Shown here in pieces: positions 1-8,968 of a stretch of DNA of 64,000 bases. The notes beneath the pieces were generated by a model. That model saw only the letters and a program-made list of their open reading frames with translations. It ran no database searches and had not been told where the DNA came from. Each line of letters opens with the position of its first letter. The first letter of the stretch is position 1. The DNA comes from Neotamlana laminarinivorans (GTDB taxonomy: Bacteria; Bacteroidota; Bacteroidia; Flavobacteriales; Flavobacteriaceae), in assembly GCF_020523925.1 (NCBI RefSeq), contig NZ_JAJAPW010000003.1:248001-312000 (forward strand). Reading direction: 5' to 3'. A program made the position numbers and the translations under genes.

Positions 1-938
1 CTTACGGCTACACCTAAACGATCGCAATCTGGGTCGGTGCCAATAACAATATCTGCATCAACCTCGTTAGCCAGCTCTAATGCCATTTTTAAGGCCGCAG
101 GTTCTTCTGGATTTGGCGATTTTACAGTTGGAAAATTTCCGTTGGGTACTTCTTGTTCTTTAACTATGTGTACATTTTTAAATCCGGCACGTTTTAAAGT
201 TTCTGGAACTGCGGTAATTGATGTTCCGTGAAGCGATGTAAAAACAATTTTTAAATTGTCTTTAGCATCTTGAGTAGCGCCAACGCATCCATTTTTTACA
301 GAGGCATTAACAAAAATATCGTCTACTTCTTTTCCTATGTAATTAATTAAACTATTGTTAGCTTCAAATTTAATATCTGAATATTCTAGATCGTTTATTG
401 TTTTTATTACAGCAGCATCGTGTGGAGGAACTAATTGCCCTCCGTCTTGCCAATATACTTTGTAACCATTGTATTCTGGTGGGTTATGAGAGGCTGTTAA
501 AACTATACCACAATGGCAATTTAAATGTTTTACTGCAAAAGATAATTCTGGTGTTGGGCGTAAATCTTCAAATAAAAACACTTTAATACCATTTGCAGAA
601 AATACATCGGCAACTACTTTGGCTAGTGTTTTACTATTGTTTCTGCAATCGTAAGCAATTACAGTTTTTATTTTTTCGCCTGGAAACGATGTTTTTAGGT
701 AATTACTTAAGCCTTGTGTGCTTTTTCCTAATGTATATTTATTAATTCGGTTTGTACCAATACCCATAACACCTCGCATGCCACCAGTACCAAATTCTAA
801 GTCTTTGTAAAAACTTTCTTGAATATCTTTTGGGTTGTTGGCAATACTGTCTTTTATTTCTGCCTGCGTGTTGGCATCAAAAGTTGGAGTTAACCACGAA
901 TTAATTCGTTCTAAAATTTTTGGTTCTATGTGTATCAT
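1..938 (-). CDS. phospho-sugar mutase (phosphoglucomutase/phosphomannomutase family), C-terminus beyond window
   Basis: Alpha-D-phosphohexomutase that should interconvert hexose 1- and 6-phosphates (glucose or mannose) in the cytoplasm, feeding sugar-nucleotide synthesis. The frame is open from the ATG at 938 to the window edge, giving 312 residues of a family usually near 570. Visible motifs are FGTGGMRG near residue 50, the phosphoserine loop TASHNPP (Ser about 150) and the metal-binding loop DPDCDR close to the cut end. A TATTTTTG element at 961-968 on the same strand supports this start. The next gene upstream is a GT2 glycosyltransferase, consistent with a sugar or envelope role. Substrate specificity cannot be decided from the fragment. 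Confidence 0.93.
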   Translation of the reverse strand, partial: MIHIEPKILERINSWLTPTFDANTQAEIKDSIANNPKDIQESFYKDLEFGTGGMRGVMGIGTNRINKYTLGKSTQGLSNYLKTSFPGEKIKTVIAYDCRNNSKTLAKVVADVFSANGIKVFLFEDLRPTPELSFAVKHLNCHCGIVLTASHNPPEYNGYKVYWQDGGQLVPPHDAAVIKTINDLEYSDIKFEANNSLINYIGKEVDDIFVNASVKNGCVGATQDAKDNLKIVFTSLHGTSITAVPETLKRAGFKNVHIVKEQEVPNGNFPTVKSPNPEEPAALKMALELANEVDADIVIGTDPDCDRLGVAV

Positions 939-960
939 GATCAATTAATAAATTTGTATT

Positions 961-968
961 CAAAAATA
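961..968 (-). promoter_or_regulatory. -7 promoter element of phospho-sugar mutase gene
   Basis: TATTTTTG on the minus strand matches the Bacteroidota -7 consensus TAnnTTTG and lies 22 bp before the ATG. No TTG is found at the usual 19-bp spacing. Confidence 0.5.
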
Positions 969-1028
969 AACAATTTGAAAAGGAATACCTTTTAAAATGT
1001 TATCGTTTTAACGATTAAAGCTGTTGAT

Positions 1029-1979
1029 TTAACTTAAATTTAATTCGTCTTTAATTAAATAACGTTTTTTGTCTTGTTTGTTTCGTAAAATAAGTTCGCC
1101 TAAAAAGCCTGCAATAAAAAACTGTGAGCCAATTACCATTGTAGATAGCGAAAGGTAAAATTGTGGGCGTTGGGTTATTAAACGTCCGGTTGGATTTAAA
1201 AATAATTTATCTACGCCTAAATAAAAAGCGAAACCAAAACCAATTATAAACATTATAACACCCAAGGCGCCAAATAAATGCATGGGACGTTTGCCAAAAC
1301 GGGACAAAAACCAAATGGTTATTAAATCTAGAAAGCCATGTATAAAACGGTCCATGCCAAACTTGGTTTCGCCATATTTTCTAGCTTGATGTTGTACTAT
1401 TTTTTCGCCAATTTTAGTAAAACCAGCGTTTTTTGATAGTACAGGAATATAGCGATGCATTTCACCATTAACATCAATATTTTTTACAACATTAATATGG
1501 TAAGCTTTAAGGCCACAGTTAAAATCATTTAGTTTAACCCCCGAAGTTTTTCTTGCAGCCCAATTAAATAGTTTAGATGGTAAGTTTTTTGAAATTACAG
1601 AATCGTAACGTTTCTTTTTCCAGCCCGAAACCAAATCGAAACCATCTTTTACAATCATGTTGTAAAGTTCTGGTATTTCGTTTGGGTTGTCTTGCAAGTC
1701 AGCATCCATAGTAATAACAACATTACCCTTGGCTTTTTCAAAACCGGCGTGAAGTGCTTGAGATTTTCCAAAGTTTTTTAAAAACCTGATGCCTTTTACG
1801 TTGCTATCTTTTTCGGCAAGTTTTGTAATAGTTTTCCAAGAATGGTCTGTACTACCATCATCAATAAAAATTATTTCGTACGAAAAACGATTGGATTGCA
1901 TAACGTTTGCAATCCAATCGTGTAATTCTATTAAAGATTCTTGTTCGTTAAGTAGTGGTATGACTACTGATATATTCAT
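1029..1979 (-). CDS. family 2 glycosyltransferase with two C-terminal membrane helices
   Basis: Polyprenyl-phosphate glycosyltransferase of the DPM1/GtrB/ArnC type. It probably moves a sugar from a nucleotide donor to undecaprenyl phosphate at the inner membrane. The GT-A domain fills residues 1-225, with VVIPLLNEQ at the N-terminus, IDDGS near 40 and the metal-binding DADLQD at 92-97. The GETKFGMDRFIHGFLDL segment near 210 is typical of this subfamily. Two hydrophobic helices follow (about 231-253 and 274-296). Length 316 residues is normal. It lies between DUF4199 and phospho-sugar mutase genes, both co-oriented, and has its own -7 element overlapping the preceding gene boundary. Sugar and acceptor are unknown. 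Confidence 0.92.
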   Translation of the reverse strand: MNISVVIPLLNEQESLIELHDWIANVMQSNRFSYEIIFIDDGSTDHSWKTITKLAEKDSNVKGIRFLKNFGKSQALHAGFEKAKGNVVITMDADLQDNPNEIPELYNMIVKDGFDLVSGWKKKRYDSVISKNLPSKLFNWAARKTSGVKLNDFNCGLKAYHINVVKNIDVNGEMHRYIPVLSKNAGFTKIGEKIVQHQARKYGETKFGMDRFIHGFLDLITIWFLSRFGKRPMHLFGALGVIMFIIGFGFAFYLGVDKLFLNPTGRLITQRPQFYLSLSTMVIGSQFFIAGFLGELILRNKQDKKRYLIKDELNLS

Positions 1980-2009
1980 TTAAATATTTTCTGAAAATAA
2001 ATTAGTTTT

Positions 2010-2017
2010 CAAAAATA
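2010..2017 (-). promoter_or_regulatory. -7 promoter element of GT2 gene
   Basis: TATTTTTG on the minus strand, 30 bp before the GT2 ATG and just after the stop of the DUF4199 gene, so GT2 may be transcribed independently. No matching -33 TTG is visible. Confidence 0.4.
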
Positions 2018-2023
2018 CAGATT

Positions 2024-2554
2024 TTATGCTTCTTCAGGGTTATTTTTTTTAATTACTAAAGCAGCAATTAAACCAACAATAATGTAACCAATAAGCTGGA
2101 AAATAAAGTTTTGAACAACATTAGTTATAGAAAACATGTTTTCTTCTGCTTCAAGCTTTTCAACAGCTTGCTCTATAGCTTCTTGTGGTGCTCCAAAATT
2201 ACGCATCATTTCTACTTGAGAATTCATCATTTTTTCTTTTAAAACAATAGCAGCTTCAGGATCAATAAAATTAAATATAATGATGCTTACAATTGTACTG
2301 ATTGCCAAACCTACTGATACGGTTATAAAAAAAGAAGTGAAAGCATCTTTAAAACTAATATAGCCACCCAATAATTTTTTTGATTTTACTGCAGAAATAA
2401 CACCAAACACTATTACGGCAATAAGTAAAATAATACCGTACCACATTTTTGTAAACAAATCTAGGTTTATATACCCCAAAATAGTAGATAGTGTAAGTAA
2501 TACACCTAGATAAAGACCCCAATTTAATGCTAACGACTTTGTCGATTTTTCCAT
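2024..2554 (-). CDS. DUF4199-type membrane protein
   Basis: A 176-residue membrane protein with four hydrophobic segments (about 10-30, 34-52, 70-95, 147-170) and a charged loop between the third and fourth. This matches the DUF4199 family common in Bacteroidota, whose function is not known to me. I start at the ATG at 2554 (MEKSTKS). A longer frame to 2683 reads upstream through the likely promoter, TATATTTG at 2594-2601, and adds an atypical N-terminus. It is divergent from rpmE2 and is followed by a co-oriented glycosyltransferase gene. Confidence 0.8.
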   Translation of the reverse strand: MEKSTKSLALNWGLYLGVLLTLSTILGYINLDLFTKMWYGIILLIAVIVFGVISAVKSKKLLGGYISFKDAFTSFFITVSVGLAISTIVSIIIFNFIDPEAAIVLKEKMMNSQVEMMRNFGAPQEAIEQAVEKLEAEENMFSITNVVQNFIFQLIGYIIVGLIAALVIKKNNPEEA

Positions 2555-2593
2555 AATATTTTTGATTTTATAATTAGTTACTAAGTTTGTAGT

Positions 2594-2601
2594 CAAATAT
2601 A
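2594..2601 (-). promoter_or_regulatory. -7 promoter element of DUF4199 gene
   Basis: TATATTTG on the minus strand, 39 bp before the ATG at 2554. It argues against the longer reading frame that begins at 2683. Confidence 0.55.
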
Positions 2602-2645
2602 GAAAAACGTTACACATAAAAATTAAATATTTTTTAAATAAATTG

Positions 2646-2675
2646 TTGTACGTTAGATAAAAAAGTGTAAATTTG
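2646..2675 (+). promoter_or_regulatory. rpmE2 promoter (TTG-N19-TAAATTTG)
   Basis: TTG at 2646-2648 and TAAATTTG at 2668-2675 are separated by exactly 19 bp, matching the flavobacterial primary-sigma promoter consensus. The rpmE2 ATG is at 2710. Confidence 0.8.
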
Positions 2676-2709
2676 CACTCCAAAATTGATTAGATAAAAG
2701 TATTTAGCG

Positions 2710-2961
2710 ATGAGAAAAGGTATACACCCAGAAAATTATAGAATAGTAGCATTTAAAGATATGTCTAACGACGATGTTTTCTTAACTAAGTCTACAGCCA
2801 ATACTAATGAAACGATTGAGGTTGATGGTGTTGAGTATCCATTAGTGAAAATGGAAATTTCTAGAACGTCTCATCCTTACTACACTGGTAAATCTAAATT
2901 AGTAGATACAGCTGGACGTATTGATAAGTTCAAAAACAAATACGCGAAGTTTAAAAAATAA
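2710..2961 (+). CDS. rpmE2: 50S ribosomal protein L31, type B
   Basis: Ribosomal protein L31 of the large subunit, 83 residues. It starts [11 protein letters not shown] and has the typical core with FLTKSTANT and [13 protein letters not shown], followed by the basic tail. The CxxC zinc ligands of the type A form are absent, which defines the zinc-independent type B form. It is a single-gene unit between its own promoter and a strong hairpin terminator. Confidence 0.97.
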   Translation: MRKGIHPENYRIVAFKDMSNDDVFLTKSTANTNETIEVDGVEYPLVKMEISRTSHPYYTGKSKLVDTAGRIDKFKNKYAKFKK

Positions 2962-2986
2962 TTTTCGAGTTTTTAAAACTTTTATG

Positions 2987-3014
2987 AAGCCTTTCAGAAA
3001 TGAAAGGCTTTTTT
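2987..3014 (+). terminator. rpmE2 intrinsic terminator
   Basis: The stem GCCTTTCA / TGAAAGGC (2989-2996, 3001-3008) with a GAAA loop is followed by six T, 27 bp after the rpmE2 stop. Confidence 0.9.
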
Positions 3015-3105
3015 ATTTTCTGTAATTCGCATACATTTGTTTAAAACAAATTGTAAGAATTAGAAGCGAATTTTTAATTCTTCTATTTTAACTTCAAATT
3101 TAGTT

Positions 3106-4281
3106 ATGAACTATATTCTTTTTGATGGGCCATCACGAAATAACTTGTTGCCATTTACGTTTACACGACCTGTTGCCGATATTCGAGTAGGTATTTTAAC
3201 TATTCGTGAAAAATGGGAAGCTTATTTGGGTACTACTACAACCACCATAACGGAAGATTATTTATCTGATAAATTTCCAATGGTTGAAATGGACGAGAAT
3301 GTAATGATTAATGCATCGTTTTTGCCAAATTTAGAGTTAGTTGAAATGATTCGTGATTTAAGAGAAAATCAAGCTATTTTTAAAGGGGAAGAGGTTATTG
3401 CGTTTTTTACTAAAGAAGCTCAAGAAGATATAAATTTTAATGATTATGAAGCTTTTGAGTATAATGATGAGCTTTTAAAAATTGAAAATACTTGGGATAT
3501 CTTCTCAAAAAACGAAGACGCAATTCAAGATGATTTTAATTTTTTAACAAAAAACAGAAAATCGCAGCCTATACCTTCTAGCAATAATGTTATTGATGCT
3601 CAAAATATTTTTATTGAAGAAGGTGCGAGTTTAGAATTTACCACATTAAACGCTTCTACAGGACCAATTTATATTGGTAAAAATGCTGAAATTATGGAGG
3701 GGGCTGTAATTCGTGGTCCGTTAGCGTTATGCGACGAGGCAGTAATTAAATTAGGGGCAAAAATATATGGAGCCACAACTATTGGCCCAGGAAGTAAAGT
3801 AGGAGGAGAAGTTAAAAATGCTGTGCTTTTTGCAAATTCAAATAAAGGTCACGAAGGTTACCTAGGTAATTCGGTTTTAGGAGAGTGGTGTAATTTAGGA
3901 GCAGATACCAATAATTCTAATTTAAAAAATAACTATGCAGAAGTAAGGTTGTGGAATTACGAAACTGAAGGTTTTGCTAAAACAGGACTACAGTTTTGTG
4001 GTTTAATGATGGGAGATCATAGTAAATGTGGCATAAATACTATGTTTAATACAGGAACAGTTGTAGGTGTGAGTGTAAATATTTTTGGTTCAGGTTTTCC
4101 AAGAAATTTCGTACCAAGTTTTTCATGGGGTGGTAATAGTGGTTTTACTAGTTATTTAACCAAAAAAGCTATAGACGTTGCTAAACGTGTTATGGTGCGA
4201 AAAAATGTAGAGTTTACAAAGGACGATGAAAGCATTTTTGAGCATATATTTGAAGTAACTAAGAAGTATCGAAGAAATTAA
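3106..4281 (+). CDS. GlmU-like putative sugar nucleotidyltransferase
   Basis: A 391-residue protein with an N-terminal nucleotidyltransferase-like region that begins MNYILFDGPSRNNLLPFTFTRP. A left-handed beta-helix region follows (about 170-340), seen as hexapeptide-like repeats such as IYIGKNAEIMEGAVIRGP and IKLGAKIYGATTIGPGSK. This is the arrangement of the GlmU-like proteins that Bacteroidota carry in addition to, or in place of, classical GlmU. The classical GlmU N-terminal LAAGxGTRM loop is not present, so uridylyltransferase activity should not be assumed. A role in sugar-nucleotide metabolism for the envelope is inferred. It follows rpmE2 after a terminator. Confidence 0.85.
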   Translation: MNYILFDGPSRNNLLPFTFTRPVADIRVGILTIREKWEAYLGTTTTTITEDYLSDKFPMVEMDENVMINASFLPNLELVEMIRDLRENQAIFKGEEVIAFFTKEAQEDINFNDYEAFEYNDELLKIENTWDIFSKNEDAIQDDFNFLTKNRKSQPIPSSNNVIDAQNIFIEEGASLEFTTLNASTGPIYIGKNAEIMEGAVIRGPLALCDEAVIKLGAKIYGATTIGPGSKVGGEVKNAVLFANSNKGHEGYLGNSVLGEWCNLGADTNNSNLKNNYAEVRLWNYETEGFAKTGLQFCGLMMGDHSKCGINTMFNTGTVVGVSVNIFGSGFPRNFVPSFSWGGNSGFTSYLTKKAIDVAKRVMVRKNVEFTKDDESIFEHIFEVTKKYRRN

Positions 4282-4370
4282 TAAATCTATTCGTCTACAG
4301 AAAATGACCTTTAAAAGCCTCTTTTAAATTGGTTTAACGAAAATACTTCCCTCATTTTTAATTCATTGTG

Positions 4371-4378
4371 TAATTTTG
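4371..4378 (+). promoter_or_regulatory. -7 promoter element of the YhhN-like pair
   Basis: TAATTTTG, matching TAnnTTTG, lies 31 bp before the ATG at 4410. No -33 TTG is found at 19 bp. Confidence 0.4.
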
Positions 4379-4409
4379 GTTTGTAACTATAGTATTAAGT
4401 TATTAATCC

Positions 4410-5129
4410 ATGTATAAAATTGTTAAAAGTAGGCTTCACTTTAGTGTTGTTTTTTTTACAATACTCTTAATTGATGTAATTGTAAAAAACATAAGCGAAG
4501 TTTCTTTGTTTAGAATAGTAACAAAAACCTCATTGTTGCTTTCATTGCTCTTATTGGCGCTCTATCATAAATCAGAGCAGAAAAAGCGTAATATGTTTTT
4601 TTTAGTATCTGCTTTAATATGTTTTTGGGTTGGAGATATATTAATGTTGTTTTACGAAAATGTGTCTTTATATTTCCTAGCTATTTTCTTTTTTATATTA
4701 GGTAAATTATTTTATGTTTTTAGGTTAAGTACAAAAAAGGATTTTAGTATGAATAGGTTGGTGCCATATGTTTTTTTTGGTGTCTCGCTTATGTTTATCG
4801 TGTACTATTTAATATACAACGGACTTTGTGAAACTAGTTTTTTTCTGGTTTTTCTTTATTTTTTTGCAGCATTAAAAGTTTTTTTGTTTGCTATATTGCG
4901 CAAATACGCTGTTGTTGCTTCAAGCTATAACTTGGTGTTGTTAGGAGTATTTTTTTCTTTTTTTTCAGATACTATAACAGCACTGTCTTCATTTTCAGAA
5001 ATTAATATTCCTTTTTCAGAATCTGCAATTATGATATTTTATGGTTTATCTCAATTTTTTATTGTAATTGGTGTTCTGGAAGATAAAAACATATGTGTAT
5101 TTAAGAAAAATTGTAAAAGTTGGTCGTGA
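4410..5129 (+). CDS. YhhN-like (lysoplasmalogenase-type) membrane protein, copy 1
   Basis: A 239-residue polytopic membrane protein, very Phe-rich, with about eight hydrophobic segments. The features suggest the YhhN/TMEM86 family: an early K-T/K-P hydrophobic helix, the LICFWVGDILMLF segment (Gly-Asp in a helix, near 70-80) and FFILGKLFYVFRL near 95-107. TMEM86B hydrolyses the vinyl-ether bond of lysoplasmalogens; whether bacterial relatives do so is uncertain. The next gene encodes a paralogue with the same landmarks 17 bp downstream, so the two are probably co-transcribed. The family assignment rests on pattern only. Confidence 0.6.
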   Translation: MYKIVKSRLHFSVVFFTILLIDVIVKNISEVSLFRIVTKTSLLLSLLLLALYHKSEQKKRNMFFLVSALICFWVGDILMLFYENVSLYFLAIFFFILGKLFYVFRLSTKKDFSMNRLVPYVFFGVSLMFIVYYLIYNGLCETSFFLVFLYFFAALKVFLFAILRKYAVVASSYNLVLLGVFFSFFSDTITALSSFSEINIPFSESAIMIFYGLSQFFIVIGVLEDKNICVFKKNCKSWS

Positions 5130-5146
5130 ATTTAAGTCGCTTAGTT

Positions 5147-5851
5147 ATGAGTTTATTTAAAAATAAGTTCCTTTTTTCTGTTTTATATTTCATCATATTA
5201 GTGGTGTATCTTTATGTAAAATTTAATGCAGATGAAAATTACTTAAGGGTATTTGTAAAACCTTTTCTAATGGTTTCTTTATTAATATTTACTTGGGTAA
5301 ATACTGCAAATAAAAAAACTAGAAAATTTATATATTTAAATTTAGCAATAATAACCTTCTTGTTAGGAGATATAATTATTGTATTTAAAGGTAAACCTGT
5401 ACTTTTTTTAAGTGCAATGTTATTTTTTATGATGGGTAAAATCTTTTATATATTTCGTTTTTCTGGTGATAGGGATTTTAAAGTTTCCGATTTGTTTCCC
5501 ATTTTAGCTTTTTGTTTTTTTTACATTTTATTGGTTTTTAATGTTGTTATTAAAAACCTAAACGAGTATGTAGTACCTGTTTTAATTTATTTGCTATTTA
5601 GTTCCATTCAATTTTTATTTTCTTTTTTAAGAAAGGTAGAAGTAAATTTTAAAAGCTTTTTAATAGTAGTTATTGGGGTGTTTTTTTCTGTAACATACGA
5701 TACAATAGCTCTTCTTACTAAATTTTATGAAGATTACTTCCTGTATAATAAAATAACCGTAGTTACATTTTATGCTATTTCACAATACTTGATAGTTTAT
5801 GGCTTAGTAACAGAAAAAATTAAACCTATTGAAAATATAGAGTACCATTAA
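5147..5851 (+). CDS. YhhN-like (lysoplasmalogenase-type) membrane protein, copy 2
   Basis: A 234-residue polytopic membrane protein paralogous to the gene before it. Shared landmarks are LAIITFLLGDIIIVF (Gly-Asp) followed by LFFMMGKIFYIFRFS, and a late ISQYLIVYGL helix matching LSQFFIVIGV in copy 1. The frame is open from a TTG at 5120 that overlaps copy 1. I prefer the ATG at 5147 because it begins a normal MSLFKNKFLF membrane N-terminus and leaves a 17-bp gap. Its stop overlaps the convergent binding-protein gene by 4 bp. Function is unknown beyond the tentative YhhN relation. Confidence 0.58.
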   Translation: MSLFKNKFLFSVLYFIILVVYLYVKFNADENYLRVFVKPFLMVSLLIFTWVNTANKKTRKFIYLNLAIITFLLGDIIIVFKGKPVLFLSAMLFFMMGKIFYIFRFSGDRDFKVSDLFPILAFCFFYILLVFNVVIKNLNEYVVPVLIYLLFSSIQFLFSFLRKVEVNFKSFLIVVIGVFFSVTYDTIALLTKFYEDYFLYNKITVVTFYAISQYLIVYGLVTEKIKPIENIEYH

Positions 5852-7473
5852 AGCTTGGTTTTTTTAACATATTTTAAGTTAAGCATATCTACAGGATTTA
5901 TGCCTAAACCTTTTATGTTTTTTCTTGTAAACCGAATTACTTCATCATAATACAATGGTACCATAATGGCATTATCCATAGCTATAGAATCCATTTTTGT
6001 GTATAAATGTTTGCGCTTATCTATGTCGGTTATGGTAAAAGCTTTATTGTATAAGCTGTCTAATGTTTTGTTTTTAAAATGAAAGTAATTTGAGCTTCCC
6101 GGAGCAAAATTTTTACTATAAAAAATAGATAGGTAGTTTTCAGCATCCAAATAATCTGCAATCCAAGAGCTTCTAAACATATCTACTTTACCATTAGATC
6201 TTGCGCTTCTTAAAGTAGATTCAGGCATAACATCTACATTTATTTTTAAACCAGCTTTTTCTAGTTCCCGTTGTATAAATTCACAAAAACTTAAATAATT
6301 GCTAGTTGTGTTTAGGGTAATTTCTGGATTTAAAATGCCGCTTTCTTCTTTAAATTGATCGATTAAAGCTTTAGCTTTTTTAGGTTGGTAAGTAAAACCT
6401 ATTTCTTTACTATGACCTGGTAAACCCAACGGAATAAAACCGCCATTAGCAGGATTACCAATGCCGTTGCGCAAATGTAATATCATTTTTTTTCTGTCAA
6501 AGCCATAATTTATAGCTTTTCTAATAAGTTTAGACTGTATTTCTGGAGTTTTAGAGTCTAAATAAAAACCAAGGTATTCACTGTTTAAATAAGGACCACG
6601 AATCATATTTACAGTGCTTTTATATGCTTCTTTTAGTTTTCCGTTGGAGGTTAAAAGTTCATCTTTATATGATATATCTAAGCTGTTTAAAAAATCAATA
6701 TTTCCTTGTACAAACTGTAAAAATTCACTTTGCTTATCAGGTAAAAAGGTAATGGAAATCGACTCTAAGTAAGGCAGTTTATAGCCATCTTTGTCAGTTT
6801 CAAAATAGTTGTTGTTTCTTCTAAATACAAGCTTAATGTTTTCTTCCCATCTTTTAAATTTAAATGGTCCAGTGCCTATTGGGTGCGACCTAAATTCACT
6901 GCCATAAAATTCAACAACTTCTTTGGGTACAACCGAGCAATATTTCATACTAAGCAAGCCTATAAAAGCCGGGAAAGATTGTTTTAGTTTAATTTGAAAT
7001 ATAGTGTCGTTGATGGCTTTAAAGTCTTCTACCTTATTTAAAACCCAACTACCAGGAGCCGCTAATTTGTCATCTCTTAATCGGTTAAAGCTATATTCAA
7101 AATCTTTGGCGGTTACCGTTCGCGTTAAATTTTCTCCGAAACGTTCATGTTCATGAAAAAATACATCATCTCTAAGAGTAAAAGTATATGTTAGGGCATC
7201 GTTACTTATTTTCCAAGCTTTAGCAATACAGGGTTTTATATTAAGTTGATCGTCGGTTTGTACTAAGCCATTAAAAAGCTGATTTGCAACTCGAATATCT
7301 TGTAAAGTACGTGCAAATGCAGGATCTAACGTATTTATATTAGCGTATTCATTGTATCGAAAAACTAAATGATCTTTTGAATTGTTGGTTTTATGCTTAC
7401 AAGAAAAAATAAGGAGTGTTATACAACTAATTGATAAATAAAATGTTACTTGTTTTAAAATTGGTTTTATCAT
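5848..7473 (-). CDS. peptide/nickel-type extracytoplasmic solute-binding lipoprotein (SBP family 5)
   Basis: A 541-residue substrate-binding protein resembling OppA/DppA. A signal peptide ends in the lipobox LLIFSC with Cys near 25, so it is a lipoprotein. KHKTN after the Cys is not acidic, fitting retention on the periplasmic side. SBP_bac_5 landmarks include LDPAFARTLQDIRVANQLFNGL near 55-75, the WKISNDALTYTFTLRDDVFFH block near 105-130 and HPIGTGPFKFKRW near 205. No permease or ATPase genes are adjacent, so it either uses a transporter encoded elsewhere or has another role. It is divergent from mtaB and convergent with the YhhN pair. Confidence 0.88.
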   Translation of the reverse strand: MIKPILKQVTFYLSISCITLLIFSCKHKTNNSKDHLVFRYNEYANINTLDPAFARTLQDIRVANQLFNGLVQTDDQLNIKPCIAKAWKISNDALTYTFTLRDDVFFHEHERFGENLTRTVTAKDFEYSFNRLRDDKLAAPGSWVLNKVEDFKAINDTIFQIKLKQSFPAFIGLLSMKYCSVVPKEVVEFYGSEFRSHPIGTGPFKFKRWEENIKLVFRRNNNYFETDKDGYKLPYLESISITFLPDKQSEFLQFVQGNIDFLNSLDISYKDELLTSNGKLKEAYKSTVNMIRGPYLNSEYLGFYLDSKTPEIQSKLIRKAINYGFDRKKMILHLRNGIGNPANGGFIPLGLPGHSKEIGFTYQPKKAKALIDQFKEESGILNPEITLNTTSNYLSFCEFIQRELEKAGLKINVDVMPESTLRSARSNGKVDMFRSSWIADYLDAENYLSIFYSKNFAPGSSNYFHFKNKTLDSLYNKAFTITDIDKRKHLYTKMDSIAMDNAIMVPLYYDEVIRFTRKNIKGLGINPVDMLNLKYVKKTKL

Positions 7474-7488
7474 GTAATTTAATAGTTG

Positions 7489-7496
7489 TAAATTTG
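7489..7496 (+). promoter_or_regulatory. -7 promoter element of mtaB
   Basis: TAAATTTG lies 62 bp before the mtaB ATG, in the gap between the divergent binding-protein gene and mtaB. No TTG is found at 19-bp spacing. Confidence 0.45.
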
Positions 7497-7558
7497 CCGT
7501 CTTTTAAAAGAATAAGGTAAATATAATGAGATTTATGTCTTTGCCGAAATGAAAGCTA

Positions 7559-8881
7559 ATGAAAAAGAACGTTGCATTTTATACTTTAGGTTGTAAATTA
7601 AATTTTTCTGAAACCTCTACTATAGCTAGAACCTTTAAAGATGAAGGTTTTAATCGTGTAGATTTTTCTGAAAAAGCAGATATTTATGTTATAAACACAT
7701 GTTCTGTAACAGAAAATGCAGATAAACGTTTTAAAACAATTGTAAAGCAAGCGCAAAAAATAAATCCAGATGCATTTGTAGCAGCTGTTGGTTGTTATGC
7801 GCAATTAAAACCTCAAGAATTAGCCGATGTAAATGGTGTAGATTTAGTGCTTGGTGCCACAGAAAAATTTAAAATTACCGATTACATAAACGACCTTTCT
7901 AAAAACGATTACGGCGAAGTACATTCTTGCGAAATTGAAGATGCTGATTTTTATGTGGGAAGCTATTCTATAGGAGATAGAACTCGTGCTTTTTTAAAGG
8001 TGCAAGATGGTTGCGATTACAAATGTACCTACTGTACCATTCCTTTGGCTAGAGGTATTTCGCGTAGTGATACCATGGATAATGTGTTAAAGAATGCCAG
8101 AGAAATTTCAGAAAAAAATATAAAAGAAATTGTATTAACAGGAGTTAATATTGGTGATTACGGTAAAGGTGAGTTTGGTAATAAAAAACACGAGCATACT
8201 TTTTTAGATTTAGTTACAGAATTAGATAAGGTAGAAGGTATAGAGCGCTTACGAATTTCTTCAATAGAGCCAAATTTATTGAAAAATGAAACTATAGATT
8301 TGGTTTCAAAATCTCGAGCATTTGTACCACACTTTCACGTGCCTTTACAATCAGGTAGTAATACAATTTTAAAAAAAATGAAGCGTCGTTACATGCGAGA
8401 ATTATATGTAGATAGGGTTAATAAAATAAAAGAAGTTATGCCGCATGCCTGCATAGGTGTTGATGTTATTGTTGGTTTTCCAGGGGAGACCGATGAGTGT
8501 TTTTTAGAAACATATAATTTTTTGGCAGATTTAGATATTTCATACCTTCATGTATTTACATATTCAGAGCGCGATAATACTGAAGCGGCAAACATGGAAG
8601 GTGTTGTGCCCAAAAATGTAAGAAGCAAACGTAGTAAAATGTTAAGAGGACTTTCAGTAAAAAAGCGAAGAGCTTTTTACGAAAATCAATTAGGTAGCTA
8701 CAGAACGGTGCTTTTTGAGAGTGAAAATAAAGAAGGGTACATTCATGGTTTTACAGAAAACTATGTAAAAGTAAAAACACCATGGAACCCAGAACTTGTT
8801 AATACATTGCACAAAGTAGAATTAACTAAAATTGATGAGGATGGTTTAGTTCGATTTAATTTTGAAGAAGCACCACTTTAA
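7559..8881 (+). CDS. mtaB: tRNA (N6-L-threonylcarbamoyladenosine(37)-C2)-methylthiotransferase
   Basis: Radical-SAM methylthiotransferase that converts t6A37 to ms2t6A37 in ANN-decoding tRNAs. The N-terminal UPF0004 domain carries the first-cluster cysteines in TLGCKLN (Cys12), NTCSV (Cys48) and VGCYAQ (Cys79). The radical-SAM motif CDYKCTYC (Cys152, 156, 159) binds the second cluster. FHVPLQSGSN and GVDVIVGFPGET are typical of the family. A short C-terminal TRAM-like region follows. The GCKLN start favours MtaB over MiaB or RimO. Length 440 is normal. It appears to be a single-gene unit. Confidence 0.94.
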   Translation: MKKNVAFYTLGCKLNFSETSTIARTFKDEGFNRVDFSEKADIYVINTCSVTENADKRFKTIVKQAQKINPDAFVAAVGCYAQLKPQELADVNGVDLVLGATEKFKITDYINDLSKNDYGEVHSCEIEDADFYVGSYSIGDRTRAFLKVQDGCDYKCTYCTIPLARGISRSDTMDNVLKNAREISEKNIKEIVLTGVNIGDYGKGEFGNKKHEHTFLDLVTELDKVEGIERLRISSIEPNLLKNETIDLVSKSRAFVPHFHVPLQSGSNTILKKMKRRYMRELYVDRVNKIKEVMPHACIGVDVIVGFPGETDECFLETYNFLADLDISYLHVFTYSERDNTEAANMEGVVPKNVRSKRSKMLRGLSVKKRRAFYENQLGSYRTVLFESENKEGYIHGFTENYVKVKTPWNPELVNTLHKVELTKIDEDGLVRFNFEEAPL

Positions 8882-8968
8882 GCTGGTTTTATAACATTTT
8901 ATCGATATTATTACTTTAGCAAAACGCATAACTTTAGATTTAAAGTTAATTTAAACAACTCTTAGTTA

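Noticed and set aside
2555-2683. N-terminal extension of the DUF4199 protein to 2683
   Set aside because: It reads upstream through the TATATTTG promoter element at 2594-2601 and into the rpmE2 promoter region. The ATG at 2554 gives the normal family N-terminus.
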